DNA of 64,000 nucleotides from Thermoguttaceae bacterium (GTDB lineage: Bacteria > Planctomycetota > Planctomycetia > Pirellulales > Thermoguttaceae): NCBI GenBank assembly GCA_017939795.1, contig JAGBAA010000136.1, forward strand, positions 23,751-87,750, read 5' to 3'. The translations under genes and the position numbers were made by a program. This document shows, one piece after another, positions 36,189 to 44,817 of the stretch (positions are counted from its first letter, which is position 1; the number at the start of each line of letters is the position of its first letter). The notes under the pieces are model-generated. The model worked only from the letters and a program-made list of their open reading frames with translations. It was not told the DNA's origin and did not search any database.

Positions 36189-36256
36189 GACGGTACTTTC
36201 GGGAAAATCGAAAAAGAAAAATTGGGAATTTTGAGAAAGAATCAGAGAGGAATACT

Positions 36257-37129
36257 ATGCCAGTTTTGAAATTGGGGATCCCCGCCGGGAGTCTTCAGGA
36301 AGCGACTGCGGAACTGTTCAATCGTGCCGGCTGGAAGATCAAGTTCCAGTCCCGCAGCTACTATCCGACCATCGACGACGTTGAGATCGAGTGCATGTCC
36401 ATCCGTGCGCAGGAAATGGCCCGTTACGTGGAAAACGGCGTTCTGGATGCCGGACTGACCGGCCATGACTGGATCATCGAGACCGGCGCGGACGTCTACG
36501 AAGTAGAAGAGCTCATCTTCTCCAAAGTCAGCCGCCGTCCCGTTCGCTGGGTCCTCTGCGTACCGGAAGATTCCCCCGTCCAGTCCGTCAAGGATCTGGA
36601 AGGCAAGCGTATCGCGACTGAAGTCATGAACCTGACCACGAATTACCTCGCGGCAAACGGCGTCAAGGCGAAAGTCGAATTCAGCTGGGGCGCGACGGAA
36701 GTCAAACCGCCGAAACTCGCGGACGCCATCGTGGAAGTGACGGAAACGGGAAGTTCCCTGCGTGCGAACAATCTGCGCATCGTGGACGAAGTGCTTCAGA
36801 GCACGACCCGCTTCATCGCGAACCACGCGGCCTGGAATGATCCGTGGAAGCAGAAGAAGATCCAGAATATCGTCACGATGCTCAAGGGCGCGATGGCTGC
36901 CGAGCAGAATGTGTACCTCACGATGAACGTGGAGCGCACCTGCCTTCTGAAGGTCATCGACATTCTTCCCGCGTTGCAGAAGCCGACCATGAGCAATCTG
37001 GTGGACGACAACTGGGTCGCCATCAACACGGTGGTCAAGAGTTCCGAAGTCCGCGACCTCATCCCGCGCCTCCTCGAAGCCGGAGCCACCGGCATCGTCG
37101 AACTCCCGATGAGCAAGATCATCGGCTAA
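36257..37129 (+). CDS. hisG: ATP phosphoribosyltransferase, long form
   Basis: HisG condenses ATP with PRPP in the first and feedback-regulated step of histidine synthesis. The 290-residue size and C-terminal ACT-like regulatory domain (about residues 210-290, ending ELPMSKIIG) mark the long HisG form, which does not need HisZ. Catalytic-domain signatures are [33 protein letters not shown] and the PRPP loop in [26 protein letters not shown] lies just before ATG 36257. The next feature is a strong terminator, so hisI-hisG forms a two-gene unit. Confidence 0.97.
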   Translation: MPVLKLGIPAGSLQEATAELFNRAGWKIKFQSRSYYPTIDDVEIECMSIRAQEMARYVENGVLDAGLTGHDWIIETGADVYEVEELIFSKVSRRPVRWVLCVPEDSPVQSVKDLEGKRIATEVMNLTTNYLAANGVKAKVEFSWGATEVKPPKLADAIVEVTETGSSLRANNLRIVDEVLQSTTRFIANHAAWNDPWKQKKIQNIVTMLKGAMAAEQNVYLTMNVERTCLLKVIDILPALQKPTMSNLVDDNWVAINTVVKSSEVRDLIPRLLEAGATGIVELPMSKIIG

Positions 37130-37180
37130 GTTCCGAATACGGGCATTGGGACTCGGAAAATTTTTCAAAAGATCTTCAGA

Positions 37181-37219
37181 AAAGACCGGAGACACGGTGA
37201 GTGTCTTTCGGTCTTTTTT
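37181..37219. terminator. Terminator of hisI-hisG, bidirectional
   Basis: AAAGACCG plus AGACAC (37181-37195) pair with GTGTCT plus CGGTCTTT (37201-37216) around a small bulge and a GGTGA loop, followed by a run of T. It also stands after the convergent Sel1/LRR gene. Confidence 0.85.
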
Positions 37220-37272
37220 ATTTTAAGGAACATTTTAGGAATTTCGGAGCCTGAATATTGGAAAGATTTGAT

Positions 37273-38952
37273 TCAGATCTTGAGCAGCAATCCAAGCGAT
37301 CCGAGCAGGAAGAAGAAAATCAGTGGAGTGAGGAGGATACTCCAGAGGATCGTCCTGCGCAGTCCGCGGCCGGTCAATTCGCTGGAAAGAACGGCGCAGT
37401 TCGGCAGCTCGCGCTGGATCCTGCGGGCCTGCCGGCGAAGCATTTTTCCGGAAAGATTCGTGTCGAGCACTTTGAGCGTCCGGGAGTCTTTCAGCGGAAG
37501 GAAACGGGACGTTTTGAGACGCGGTGCGAAAAAGAGCATCAAACGGCTGAACTGAAACAGTTGAGGAAATTCACGGAAACACTCGCCCGTCAAGCGGGAA
37601 AATCCAAGGTTGGCTATCCGCAGAAAGGGGAGTCCGCGAAGGAATTCGCTTACCGTTTGATCCGTGATGTTCTGATTGCCGAGGAGCGCGAAAAATCGAA
37701 GCTCCTTCAGCGGTCTCAAATGCTGGATCCCCGCATCCGTGAGTCGGGAACAGCCGATGAGATGCAGTTCTTCAAGCTGCGTCATTTTTCCAATGACTTC
37801 CAGCCACTGATCGGATGCTTCCGGGTATGATGGAAGCGTGTACGATAAACTGAAGGACGAAAGGAGATTCAGGACCTTCAGCTCCGGGCAGTCGAGCAGG
37901 TGACGGAGGCCGTTTTCGGAAATTTTGGCGCAATTTACCAAAAAAAGGTTCTGAAGATGAGGATCTCCCGCAAGCTGTTCCAGTGTTTCGTCCGTGACGC
38001 GGTCTCCTTCCAGAATGAGAGTGAACGGTTTGGAGGGGAGTGAATGTCTCAAAATTTCCGGAGTCACGGTCGGAAATTGGCTCATATCCACGATGACTGG
38101 TTCTTTTGCGTCCTCTTTCGCAGCGGGTCCTTCACTTCGGAGACCTTCCTCTGTTTCTGACGGTTCCAGTACCGCAAGCGGCCGGCATTTTGCGAAAGCC
38201 AGATCGCAGGAGTACGGAAATTCCATTTTGGGGAGCATCCGTTCCCGGAGTGGGAGTCTTGCGTCTTTCCTGCGGAAGAGAAATTCCTTTCCGCCTTTCC
38301 AGAGTTCGACGATCATCCTGCACGTCAGGCAGACAAGAAGGACCGAGAGAAATAAGACTGCCGCGGTATTTTCAGATGGGGAAGTTCCGTTTTGCATTCC
38401 CATTCCGATTATGGCGGTGAATCCGGCCAGAGGTGCCCCGAAGACCAGGCAGGTAAACGCATAGCGAAAAGAGTGCTTCCGAATCCGTTTTTCCGCGATG
38501 GGAAGTTCCTGGGCTGCGAGCTGGTAGAGTTTCTGCGCGGTTTCCTCCGATTTTTCCGTTCCGACCCCGAATTCATGGCAAAGCGCGAGCTGGAAGCAGG
38601 ATTCAGGATGTCCCGAAACGATCCCTTTTTCGAGAAGTTTCACACCCCGAGCCGGATCCTCCGGAACACCTTCTCCCCAAAGGAGCGCACACGCCGCGTT
38701 GAAATCCGCCTCCGGAAACGCCTCTTTTCCCGCTCCTGCCATTTCGTAAAACTGAAACGCCACCTGCGGATCTCTCGGAATCCCGTACCCGCGGTCCGCG
38801 CAGACTCCGAGCATAAACGCGCCTTCCCGAGTCTCTTTTGCCGCAAGAAAGCACTCGTACGCCCGGCGTTCATCTTTCGGCATTCCGATCCCGTAAAGTG
38901 CGCGGATCCCCTCCCGCAGGGGTTCTTCATTCAAAAAAATGGACGACTGCAT
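37273..38952 (-). CDS. Sel1-repeat and leucine-rich-repeat membrane protein
   Basis: This 559-residue protein combines two solenoid types. Residues about 10-150 hold Sel1-like TPRs (GIRALYGIGMPKDERRAYEC, GYGIPRDPQVAFQFYEMA, GEGVPEDPARGVKLLEKG, EFGVGTEKSEETAQKLY). Two membrane helices lie at about 160-215. Residues about 290-500 hold leucine-rich repeats of the cysteine-containing type (LEELHLIGCSRLTDAGIQHL, HLQNLFLVNCAKISENGLRHL). A C-terminal helix is at about 535-556. A protein-interaction role at the membrane is inferred; I do not recognise a specific function. AAGGAG lies nine bases before the ATG. It sits 30 bp below another Sel1 protein gene, suggesting an operon. Confidence 0.85.
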   Translation of the reverse strand: MQSSIFLNEEPLREGIRALYGIGMPKDERRAYECFLAAKETREGAFMLGVCADRGYGIPRDPQVAFQFYEMAGAGKEAFPEADFNAACALLWGEGVPEDPARGVKLLEKGIVSGHPESCFQLALCHEFGVGTEKSEETAQKLYQLAAQELPIAEKRIRKHSFRYAFTCLVFGAPLAGFTAIIGMGMQNGTSPSENTAAVLFLSVLLVCLTCRMIVELWKGGKEFLFRRKDARLPLRERMLPKMEFPYSCDLAFAKCRPLAVLEPSETEEGLRSEGPAAKEDAKEPVIVDMSQFPTVTPEILRHSLPSKPFTLILEGDRVTDETLEQLAGDPHLQNLFLVNCAKISENGLRHLLDCPELKVLNLLSSFSLSYTLPSYPEASDQWLEVIGKMTQLEELHLIGCSRLTDAGIQHLRPLKELRFFALLGNQNITDQTVSEFLRGLPFLRIANLGFSRLTGECFREFPQLFQFSRLMLFFAPRLKTSRFLPLKDSRTLKVLDTNLSGKMLRRQARRIQRELPNCAVLSSELTGRGLRRTILWSILLTPLIFFFLLGSLGLLLKI

Positions 38953-38982
38953 TGAAAAAAACTCCTTTTTGATTTTTCTTTT

Positions 38983-40404
38983 TTATTCCTCAAATTCACC
39001 GGTTTCGGGATCGACGTTCAGTTCACGAAGGCGGCGGGCGGCGAGCCAGTGGTCCTGACCGCGGAGGTACCATTCGACGGCCTTTTTCATGTCTTTTTCG
39101 ACTCCGAGTCCATATTCGTACATATGCCCGACCCGGAATGGACCGTAGGGCTGCTGGACCGTGCGGTAGATCTCAAACGCGCGGGGAAGGTCTTTCGGAT
39201 AGCCGCCGGTCCCTTTGCGCAGAATGTCTGCCAGATTGCAGCGTGAGTAATCGTCGCCGTTTTCGACCGCCTTTTCGTACCAGAAGACCGCTTTCGCAAT
39301 GTCCTGCGGCACGCCGATCCCTTTTTCGTAAAGGATCCCAAGGTCTCCTTCCAGATCCCCTTCCAGAAGATAGTCGGATGTTCCGTCAATGATCGCTTCG
39401 CCGAATTTCAGAAGAAGATCAACGTCCTCCTGCGAGTATCCGAAATCCTGATGCCTTCCGTCGGACGGCGCGTACCCGAAGGACGTTCCGACCGGCACGT
39501 ACTGCGGAAGAGAGATCGGTTCAGAAGCGTCGGCGGTTTGGGGGGATGGATCAAAATTTCGATCCCATTGAAACGGTCTCGCGGATTCGTAGAGTGTGTC
39601 CCACTCATCCTGCGTCAGCGGCTGGATGTCGTACTGGATCTCGTCAAACCGGGTCCATTTCTTCGGTGCGATGGCGGGAAAGTCGCGAAAATAGATCTCA
39701 ATACTTTCTTTTCGCTCCGTGTCTTCAAGAAGTAAAAGTTCGCGGTATCCGAGCCAATCGAGATCATTGTCCCGCGGGTAGCTGAAATAGGAAACAGACT
39801 TCATTTTTTGAGGGGCATCAAGCTGGCACGTGTAGAGCGAAGTATTGTTTCCGCAGTATTTCTGGTTTCGGAACAGGATCTTCGCCATCGCTTTGGTCAG
39901 ATTCGTGTGGAACCGGTCCGCGGAAGAGGTCATCGTGACCCCGGCGCGGCGCATGAGATCCGGGCCGATGCAGAGATCCCGAAGCGGTGTTTCCAGACGA
40001 ATGAGCCGGTCTGGGCTGCGCAGGATCGCGGATCTCATCTTTTCGGTGAAAGTTTCCATGAGGAAATTCAGATTCTTTTCATTCCAGAACGCTGAGGTGG
40101 AAAAAAAGGTCTTTCCAAGTGCCTGAAAGGACTTCACGCCGGCCGCGTACATCAGAAAATCCACGAGGATCAGTGCGGCCCGAAGGTCCGGAATGGAACT
40201 CATCAGGGGAAGCCGGACTTCGTATCCGTCGTCTGTCCGGAGAAGCTCCACCGCGCGGGAAGATTCGTTTTCCAGCATGAAAACGACGCGGGGAAATTCG
40301 AGTTCAATAGCCAGGACCTGGTAGTTGAGATTCGCTTGAACGTTTCCGAGAATGAGTTCCGGATCCATTTTTTTGCGGGTCTTCAAAGTAAATGAAAAAT
40401 TCAT
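38983..40404 (-). CDS. Sel1-repeat protein with N-terminal DUF4299-like region
   Basis: The 473-residue protein has an N-terminal globular region (MNFSFTLKTRKKMDPELILGN, LRAALILVDFLMYAAGVKSF) that resembles, without certainty, DUF4299. C-terminal Sel1 repeats lie at about residues 345-460 (GILYEKGIGVPQDIAKAVFWYEKA, YEYGLGVEKDMKKAVEWYLRG). There is no signal peptide. GGAGGA lies five bases before ATG 40404. The next gene downstream, also with Sel1 repeats, begins 30 bp away. Sel1 proteins often act as adaptors; the partner here is unknown. Confidence 0.8.
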   Translation of the reverse strand: MNFSFTLKTRKKMDPELILGNVQANLNYQVLAIELEFPRVVFMLENESSRAVELLRTDDGYEVRLPLMSSIPDLRAALILVDFLMYAAGVKSFQALGKTFFSTSAFWNEKNLNFLMETFTEKMRSAILRSPDRLIRLETPLRDLCIGPDLMRRAGVTMTSSADRFHTNLTKAMAKILFRNQKYCGNNTSLYTCQLDAPQKMKSVSYFSYPRDNDLDWLGYRELLLLEDTERKESIEIYFRDFPAIAPKKWTRFDEIQYDIQPLTQDEWDTLYESARPFQWDRNFDPSPQTADASEPISLPQYVPVGTSFGYAPSDGRHQDFGYSQEDVDLLLKFGEAIIDGTSDYLLEGDLEGDLGILYEKGIGVPQDIAKAVFWYEKAVENGDDYSRCNLADILRKGTGGYPKDLPRAFEIYRTVQQPYGPFRVGHMYEYGLGVEKDMKKAVEWYLRGQDHWLAARRLRELNVDPETGEFEE

Positions 40405-40431
40405 GGCTGTCCTCCAAAAATAAAAGAGAGA

Positions 40432-40467
40432 GAAAAACTCAGGCCTTCTTTTTCAAAAAGGCCTGAG
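40432..40467 (-). terminator. Terminator of the di-haem propeller gene
   Basis: A perfect 10-bp stem (CTCAGGCCTT 40438-40447 with AAGGCCTGAG 40458-40467), read on the minus strand, is followed by TTTTT. It ends the large upstream gene before the Sel1 operon. Confidence 0.88.
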
Positions 40468-40490
40468 GGGAAAAAGAGAATGAAGAAAAA

Positions 40491-43427
40491 CTACTTTCTT
40501 CTCTGATTCATCAGGTCGATGAAGCATCGGTCGTATTTCTCGAGACGCTGGAGGTCGTCCTCGTCGCGCATCTGGAAATTCGGCATGTCGGCGCGCGTGC
40601 GCTCGTTCATGCGTTTCGCGCCCGTTCGGATGATCTCGACCGCCTGTGCGTACTGTGTCGAATTTTTGTCCATCTTTTCCAGGCACGGACTGAGTTCCGG
40701 ACGGTCAAAGAGAACGTTGGTGAACGTCCATTTTTTTCCGCCGTCCCATTCCGAAGCGGGGAATTCCGAGCCGGTCAGTTCGCCAAGCTGTTTCAGTTCG
40801 TCGTGCGTCAGCGGACAGCGTCCGTAGAGATTCTCGCGGTAATTGCACGCAAACGTCGGATAGTACGGGCCGTTCAGGTCCATCCAGGTGAGGAGGATCT
40901 CTTTTTCCGTGTCGGTGAGCGCGAATTTTTCGTCGCGCGCATCGCCGTGCCCATCCGTCACGATCTTTCCAAGGCGGCTGACGATGGAACCCCAGCTCTT
41001 CGAATCCATCGTCTTGGTCGGGCCTGCGCCCGGTGCGATGATGAGATTCTTCTGGTAGATGCTCGTGTACGAGGCGTTGAACATGAGGTTTTTGTCCGCG
41101 GCCAGCACGACGCTCTTCGCGCCCGGTTTGCCGAAATCATGGCACTGCACGCAGTTTTTGTCGAAAATCGGCTGGACGAATTCCATGTAGCTGAATTCCT
41201 TCCCTTCCGGCATCCAGTCCGGACGTTTCAGTTTGTCGGCGGGACGGAGAAGCGCCTTGACGGTCCGACGCGGCGGGACTGCGTTGAGCCGGTCTTCATG
41301 GCAGCCGATGCATCCCTGATTTTCGCCGGGACGGACGATGGTCCCGCTGCGCATGGAGTGGATCATCCGGCCTTTTTCGTCCAGAAGCTGGAAGTAAACG
41401 AACGTGTCTGCCGGGATCTCAAAGTTCGCGCTGCCGTCCTCTTCGACCGGGACCGTTCCAAGAAGCCGTTTGTTGCTGAAGTCGTGCCAGTTCATCGCCG
41501 GCGCCTGCTCTCCGGCCAGCGTCCAGAATCGGTGCGTCCAGTAGCGTTTTTCCGGCGATTCGATCACGCGGAGGTACTTCACTTCGCCGCGTTCGACGTT
41601 TTTCATCTCCTGGCTTTCGTAAACGTCCGAGACGTAGAAGGTCCCCGTCGTTTTCGAGCGGTCGATGCGGGATTCGATCCGTTTCGGGACTTCACGCGGT
41701 GCGAGTCTCTGTGCGTCAAAAATGCCCCAGCCCGGATTTGCGTCGGCGAGGATCTGCGTTTCATTTCCGTTCAGGTCGAAAAGAACGAGACCCATCCGCC
41801 GGTTTTCGTTCACGATCTGGCGCGAGCAGAGGAAGACCGTGTCGGAGAGCGGCTGCGGATCTTCGTACTTGACCTGGAGTTTCGTGAAGGCATCGTATCC
41901 GCCGTTTCCGACGCGGACGATCTCATGCGGCGGAAGCATGAACCGGACGGCATTCGGACTGTCGATCCCCTTCGTGCGGTCCAGCACTGCGATGGCGCCC
42001 CACGGAAGGTCATGGCAGGACGAGAATGTGCAGACGACGTTTTTCGTGCCGGGGATCTCCTTTGCGTCCAGAACTCCGCCCGGAGACGCAATATTGTTGC
42101 CCCAGAAGATCAGGTGGGACGTGCCGTCCGGGTTCGTGACCCAGAGTCCCTGTGCGTCGCCGAAGTTTCGGTCTACGTACTCCCAGCGGTCGTAGATGAC
42201 GCGGCCGTCGGAAAGGAGGGAGGCGTGTCCTTCAAAGAGCGTGCTGTGTCCGATCTGGTCCATGTCCGTGCCGTCTGCTTCCATCGTGAAGAGATTGCAC
42301 ATGATGTGGCGATTGCACATGCAGAACTTCGGTTCGCGCGTGCTTGAGAAAAGGATCCGTCCATTGGGGAGGTAGATCGGGTCGATGTCGCTCACACCGC
42401 TGCCGAACGTGATCTGGCGCAGGCCCGTTCCGTCCGCATTCATCTCGTAGATATGGTAGTCGTCCGACTTGTTCTGACGCATGGAGAAGAGGATCTTCTT
42501 CCCGTCAAAACGGACGTCCGGGTCGCGGATGATCCCTTCCGGACTTTCCAGGATCACCTTGATCTCCGGCTGACCGTTGGCGTCCAGTTTACTGAAATCG
42601 GCGACTTTCAGAGCGGAACCGCCGCTGAATTTATGCGTGTTGATCTCGCCGTTCTGGAAGAGCGTCGCGGTATTGTGGTGGTCGCCGGCGTACTGGGGCC
42701 GCGTGACGTAAAGGATCGGCGATTTGGTCAGTTCGGGATGGGATTTCGCGTTGGGGTCTTCTTTCGTCGGGATGATCTCGCGGACTTCCGGCAGTTCCGG
42801 GATCACGAGTGCGCGGATCTTGCGGAAGCTGGCCGTCATTTCGGTGAGGATCTCGCCCTCGGCGCGGACGTCATCCAGCGTGATGTGCCCCCAGCCGCTG
42901 ACCGCATTGTCGACGAGACGGATCATGAGATTCCGGCCAATGAGTTCTTTCGTGTCCCACGTGACGGGGTGGAGGTCTTGGTGATTTTTCCCTTTTGCGG
43001 CTGCGATGACTCGGACGGCCGGAGCGGTCTGCGTGCACTCGTCGCTCAGGATCTCGCAGAGTTCGACTGCGACGTTTTCCACGGAACCGCCGCCGACGGT
43101 CAGGGTCACTTTCTCTCCGGTATTTTTCCAGATGGGTGACTCGATGACGCCGCGCTGCTCGTCGATCGGGGCGTTTTGGATCTCAAGGGAAGAAAGGTGG
43201 AATTTTCCGTCTTTGATCCACGGTTTCGTATTGTTCGAGTGGTGCTGAAATTCCATCCCGCACCGGATGTCGCCGAAATGTCCCTCGACGACTTTCCAGT
43301 TCTGGAGGTCCTGCTCAAAACTAAAGTGGATCGGAGTGCCGGATCCCGCATCTGCGGAATTCAGCCCGCCGGAAAGACAGAGCGTAAACGCTGAAAAAGC
43401 CGAAACGGCCCAGTGAATTCGTTTCAT
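40491..43427 (-). CDS. Exported beta-propeller cytochrome c-type protein resembling hydrazine synthase alpha (HzsA-like)
   Basis: This 978-residue exported protein starts with a signal peptide (MKRIHWAVSAFSAFTLCLSGG). Its central part, about residues 225-560, is a WD40/PD40-like propeller (ILFSMRQNKSDDYHIYEMNADG, GRILFSSTREPKFCMCNRHIM) matching the middle domain of hydrazine synthase alpha. Two haem c sites follow, GCIGCHED (about 705) and NCVQCHDFG (about 759). Many non-anammox planctomycetes have such HzsA-like proteins, and without the other Hzs subunits hydrazine synthesis should not be assumed. An additional C-X4-C-H (CTFSSCH) is noted. A strong TTTACA/TAAAAT promoter lies upstream, and AAGGTG precedes the ATG. 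The redox role is unknown. Confidence 0.85.
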   Translation of the reverse strand: MKRIHWAVSAFSAFTLCLSGGLNSADAGSGTPIHFSFEQDLQNWKVVEGHFGDIRCGMEFQHHSNNTKPWIKDGKFHLSSLEIQNAPIDEQRGVIESPIWKNTGEKVTLTVGGGSVENVAVELCEILSDECTQTAPAVRVIAAAKGKNHQDLHPVTWDTKELIGRNLMIRLVDNAVSGWGHITLDDVRAEGEILTEMTASFRKIRALVIPELPEVREIIPTKEDPNAKSHPELTKSPILYVTRPQYAGDHHNTATLFQNGEINTHKFSGGSALKVADFSKLDANGQPEIKVILESPEGIIRDPDVRFDGKKILFSMRQNKSDDYHIYEMNADGTGLRQITFGSGVSDIDPIYLPNGRILFSSTREPKFCMCNRHIMCNLFTMEADGTDMDQIGHSTLFEGHASLLSDGRVIYDRWEYVDRNFGDAQGLWVTNPDGTSHLIFWGNNIASPGGVLDAKEIPGTKNVVCTFSSCHDLPWGAIAVLDRTKGIDSPNAVRFMLPPHEIVRVGNGGYDAFTKLQVKYEDPQPLSDTVFLCSRQIVNENRRMGLVLFDLNGNETQILADANPGWGIFDAQRLAPREVPKRIESRIDRSKTTGTFYVSDVYESQEMKNVERGEVKYLRVIESPEKRYWTHRFWTLAGEQAPAMNWHDFSNKRLLGTVPVEEDGSANFEIPADTFVYFQLLDEKGRMIHSMRSGTIVRPGENQGCIGCHEDRLNAVPPRRTVKALLRPADKLKRPDWMPEGKEFSYMEFVQPIFDKNCVQCHDFGKPGAKSVVLAADKNLMFNASYTSIYQKNLIIAPGAGPTKTMDSKSWGSIVSRLGKIVTDGHGDARDEKFALTDTEKEILLTWMDLNGPYYPTFACNYRENLYGRCPLTHDELKQLGELTGSEFPASEWDGGKKWTFTNVLFDRPELSPCLEKMDKNSTQYAQAVEIIRTGAKRMNERTRADMPNFQMRDEDDLQRLEKYDRCFIDLMNQRRK

Positions 43428-43475
43428 GATGGCACCTTGATGGGGTTGCGGTTGGTTGATGGTCCAGATTTTTTC

Positions 43476-43504
43476 ATTTTATCCGAAATAGTGCGCTCTG
43501 TAAA
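43476..43504 (-). promoter_or_regulatory. Promoter of the HzsA-like gene
   Basis: On the minus strand TTTACA (43499-43504) and TAAAAT (43476-43481) are 17 bp apart, 49 bp upstream of the ATG. Confidence 0.65.
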
Positions 43505-43641
43505 GTCCCCCCGAGTCGATTTTCGAAATATTGGGGAAACAAAAAACAGAATACGGCTGGCTTTCTGCTTCCAAAACGCGGATTTTTGAAAATCCTGCAC
43601 TCCATTGGAAACGGCGGTCTGTCCGGGATAAAAAAGACGAT

Positions 43642-44589
43642 TTATTTGCCCATGCGGAGCCGGTAAAAGTGATTCACGACCGTGTCGTCTGCCCGGTCGG
43701 AACCGTGAGTGCCTTTCCCTTTGGAATTGTCGTGCGCTCCATGGTCAGGAGTGAAGGCGGTGAGCCGGTTTTTCCCGCTCCACGCTTCGTCGGCGGCCTC
43801 GGAAAGTTCCAGGTACCAGCGGATGGAATCGCGCATGGCTGCGATGGATTTCGGATGGTGGACCCCATTGCCGTGCATGACGGAATCGTAGTTTCCATCA
43901 TAGCAGAGGATCAGATCGTAGTCCGATTCGCGCAGAAATTTCTTCGTGATTTCGACCGATTCTTTGGAGCTCTTGGTCGAAACGTAGTCGATAGGCCGAT
44001 TTCGGAAGATCATGTCGATACTGCACCCTTTCTGTGCGACGATGACGACTTTTTTTCCGGCTGCGGCAAAAACGTCGAAAAGCGTCTTGACTTTGATCGG
44101 ATCGGGCGCGTATTTGTCGCTGTACTTGCGGATCCCGTGGGTCTCCGGCGGCGCACCGGTGAAGATCGTGCCGAAACAGACCGGCGTGACGCTCGGCAGA
44201 ACGTTCGTCCCCTTCACGCGGACGTCCGTTTTTTCAAAAAGCGGTTTCCAGTCGTCTGGGTAGTGCGGAACAAGAAAATCACCGGTCGCGTCCGGACAGA
44301 AAATCAAAACTTTTTCCACCACGGCATCGGGATCTGCTCCGCGAAGTTCATTCCAGAATTTCAGGACCGATTCGAGCGGCGGCATCTGACTCGTTTCCGG
44401 AGGCGTGAGACCGCAGAGAGCACAGATCGTCGGCGTGACCTGGGCAGTCGAGTTGGCGATCCCGTGCTTTTTCATCAGGATCTCAAGACCGTTTTGAGGC
44501 TCGGCGTCTTTTTCCTGCGCCTGTGTGAACGGCAGGAAAAGCATCAGCGCAAGCAGAGAAAGAAACAGGATGGCAGTTTTTCGGGACAT
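43642..44589 (-). CDS. Exported alkaline phosphatase/phosphodiesterase-superfamily protein
   Basis: This 315-residue protein has a signal peptide (MSRKTAILFLSLLALMLFLPFTQA). It carries a type I phosphodiesterase/nucleotide pyrophosphatase-like core. The likely nucleophile Thr is in LPSVTPVCFGTIFTGAPPETHGI, and the metal-binding DHG is in TPDHGAHDN. CYDGNYDSVMHGNG supplies another metal-site segment. The fold normally hydrolyses phosphomonoesters, phosphodiesters or sulfates. AAGGA lies upstream of ATG 44589. It lies downstream of an exported hydrolase gene on the same strand with a hairpin between them. The substrate is unknown. Confidence 0.82.
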   Translation of the reverse strand: MSRKTAILFLSLLALMLFLPFTQAQEKDAEPQNGLEILMKKHGIANSTAQVTPTICALCGLTPPETSQMPPLESVLKFWNELRGADPDAVVEKVLIFCPDATGDFLVPHYPDDWKPLFEKTDVRVKGTNVLPSVTPVCFGTIFTGAPPETHGIRKYSDKYAPDPIKVKTLFDVFAAAGKKVVIVAQKGCSIDMIFRNRPIDYVSTKSSKESVEITKKFLRESDYDLILCYDGNYDSVMHGNGVHHPKSIAAMRDSIRWYLELSEAADEAWSGKNRLTAFTPDHGAHDNSKGKGTHGSDRADDTVVNHFYRLRMGK

Positions 44590-44679
44590 GGGGAGTCCTT
44601 TCTTCGGGAACTTTTCTGAATGTTGGCGGGAATTTGAAAATTTTTTTGGGGAGAGGATCCGGAGAATGATCCCAATTTG

Positions 44680-44714
44680 CGCAACCGCAGAAAGAGCGGC
44701 TCTCTGCGGTCGCG
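44680..44714. repeat. Strong intergenic hairpin
   Basis: An 11-of-12 bp stem (44680-44691 with 44703-44714) encloses an AGAG/CTCT inner stem. It sits between the double-hydrolase gene and the phosphodiesterase gene. There is no T run, so a stability or processing hairpin is more likely than a classic terminator. Confidence 0.45.
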
Positions 44715-44817
44715 TGTATCCGTTTGGGAAAACGGGACCGGCAAACCGGGGCTGAATTGTGCCGTTAGGGCGTCAGCTCGGCGTCGGTCTGCCGGAGATG
44801 AAAAAAGGGGGAAGATC

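Noticed and set aside
40491..43427. Call as true hydrazine synthase
   Set aside because: The other Hzs subunits and anammox genes are not in the window, and similar proteins occur in planctomycetes without anammox.
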